Below are positions 63,636 to 64,000 of a stretch of DNA of 64,000 bases, piece by piece. A program made the translations under genes and the position numbers. Position 1 is the first letter of the stretch. Every line of letters starts with the position of its first letter. The notes beneath the pieces were generated by a model. It was given only the letters and a program-made list of their open reading frames with translations. It did no database searches and was not told the origin of the DNA. Origin of the DNA: Bin80 sp965207565 (lineage in GTDB: Bacteria; Bacteroidota; Rhodothermia; Rhodothermales; Bin80); NCBI GenBank assembly GCA_965207565.1, contig CBDBMQ010000024.1:1-64000 (forward strand), given 5' to 3'.

Positions 63636-64000
63636 CTATGTCTCACGCCATGCCATACCTCGTGCAACCAGAACTCCGGCAATAACACCAAAAATTGCCC
63701 CTGTGAAAAAGCGGCTTCCCGCCGAATTGTGCCAAATATTCAAGAGATCCAGCCCCCAATCCAATGCCAGCAGTACCAAGGATACCATCACAAATATGTG
63801 TGCATTCCTGCCACTCCAGCCCCGGCAAATCAGAGCAACAATGGGTCCTACAACCAGACCGATCAGGATTCCGTAGCACCGGTGACAGACCGCCAACTGA
63901 ACGCCATCAACATGGGGAGACCGCTCGCTGATCTGGTGACAGAATGGATCAAATATGTGCATCAATGCCAACTGCAGCGGCTCACTAATCCATGGAGGGA
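63636..64000 (-). CDS. DUF2085-family membrane protein, 5' end beyond the window
   Basis: The frame is open to the right edge; the first in-window residues are PPWISEPLQLALMHIFDPFC. The family motif is HIFDPFCHQISERS and CHRCYGILIGLV, with conserved Cys/His, followed by two to three helices (AHIFVMVSLVLLALDWGL, FFTGAIFGVIAGVLVARG). Function is unknown. A TTG at 63971 or ATG at 63962 could be the start, but upstream codons continue past the window edge. Confidence 0.72.
   Translation of the reverse strand, partial: PPWISEPLQLALMHIFDPFCHQISERSPHVDGVQLAVCHRCYGILIGLVVGPIVALICRGWSGRNAHIFVMVSLVLLALDWGLDLLNIWHNSAGSRFFTGAIFGVIAGVLVARGMAWRET

Overview
The window reads as a chromosomal segment of a Bacteroidota/Rhodothermota-type Gram-negative bacterium, probably a Rhodothermales-like lineage. 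The support is two large SusC/RagA-style TonB-dependent receptors with N-terminal carboxypeptidase-like domains, a TonB protein, a secreted hydrolase with a C-terminal T9SS-like sorting domain, an Omp85-family outer-membrane protein, a DUF4920 lipoprotein inside a Complex I operon, and mostly weak Shine-Dalgarno signals. This is inference from gene content; no rRNA operon is present to confirm it. Most genes are housekeeping.

Layout. 1-1.5 kb: carAB (carA broken by one indel), preceded by a terminator hairpin. 1.8-3.0 kb: a Fic-family gene broken by three frameshifts. 3.1-5.04 kb: an 11-unit tandem array of two alternating ~182-bp repeats (364-bp dimer period). 5.4-16 kb: tonB, folK, a tRNA-Arg overlapping the 3' end of rpe, and nuoABCDEFGH, all but tonB on the minus strand. 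16-23 kb: a short-chain dehydrogenase and two tandem TonB receptors. 23-30 kb: purB, an ECF sigma factor with two small downstream ORFs, an Lrp regulator with a cyclase-family hydrolase, a CAU tRNA, and feoA-feoA-feoB behind a palindromic candidate operator. 30-32 kb: proS. 32-37 kb: the accessory island, with repeated C-terminal tails of a cytosine-5 DNA methyltransferase, two tandem AAA+ ATPase paralogues (one with an amber stop), and two 5'-truncated transposase copies. 37-64 kb: thrS, an apparent AlkD/threonine-dehydratase fusion, a RidA protein, a membrane-anchored subtilase, glpKF, a secreted hydrolase, a TPR protein, aroE, an Na+/H+ antiporter, glutamate dehydrogenase, an acyltransferase, serA, a LacAB/RpiB isomerase, a Nif3-like protein, a coiled-coil protein, rnpB, secG, rsmE, an Omp85 protein, mutY and membrane proteins.

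Several conserved genes carry single-base indels: carA, the Fic gene (three), nuoF, nuoG, and possibly the alkD/dehydratase junction and mutY 5' end. Four of them are one extra G in a coding-strand G run. This looks more like homopolymer error in a draft assembly than real decay, and frame-dependent claims should be read with that in mind.

The two least explained structures are the 3.1-5.04 kb dimeric repeat array, whose hairpin is preserved even in its divergent last unit, and the methyltransferase-tail/ATPase duplication at 32-36 kb.
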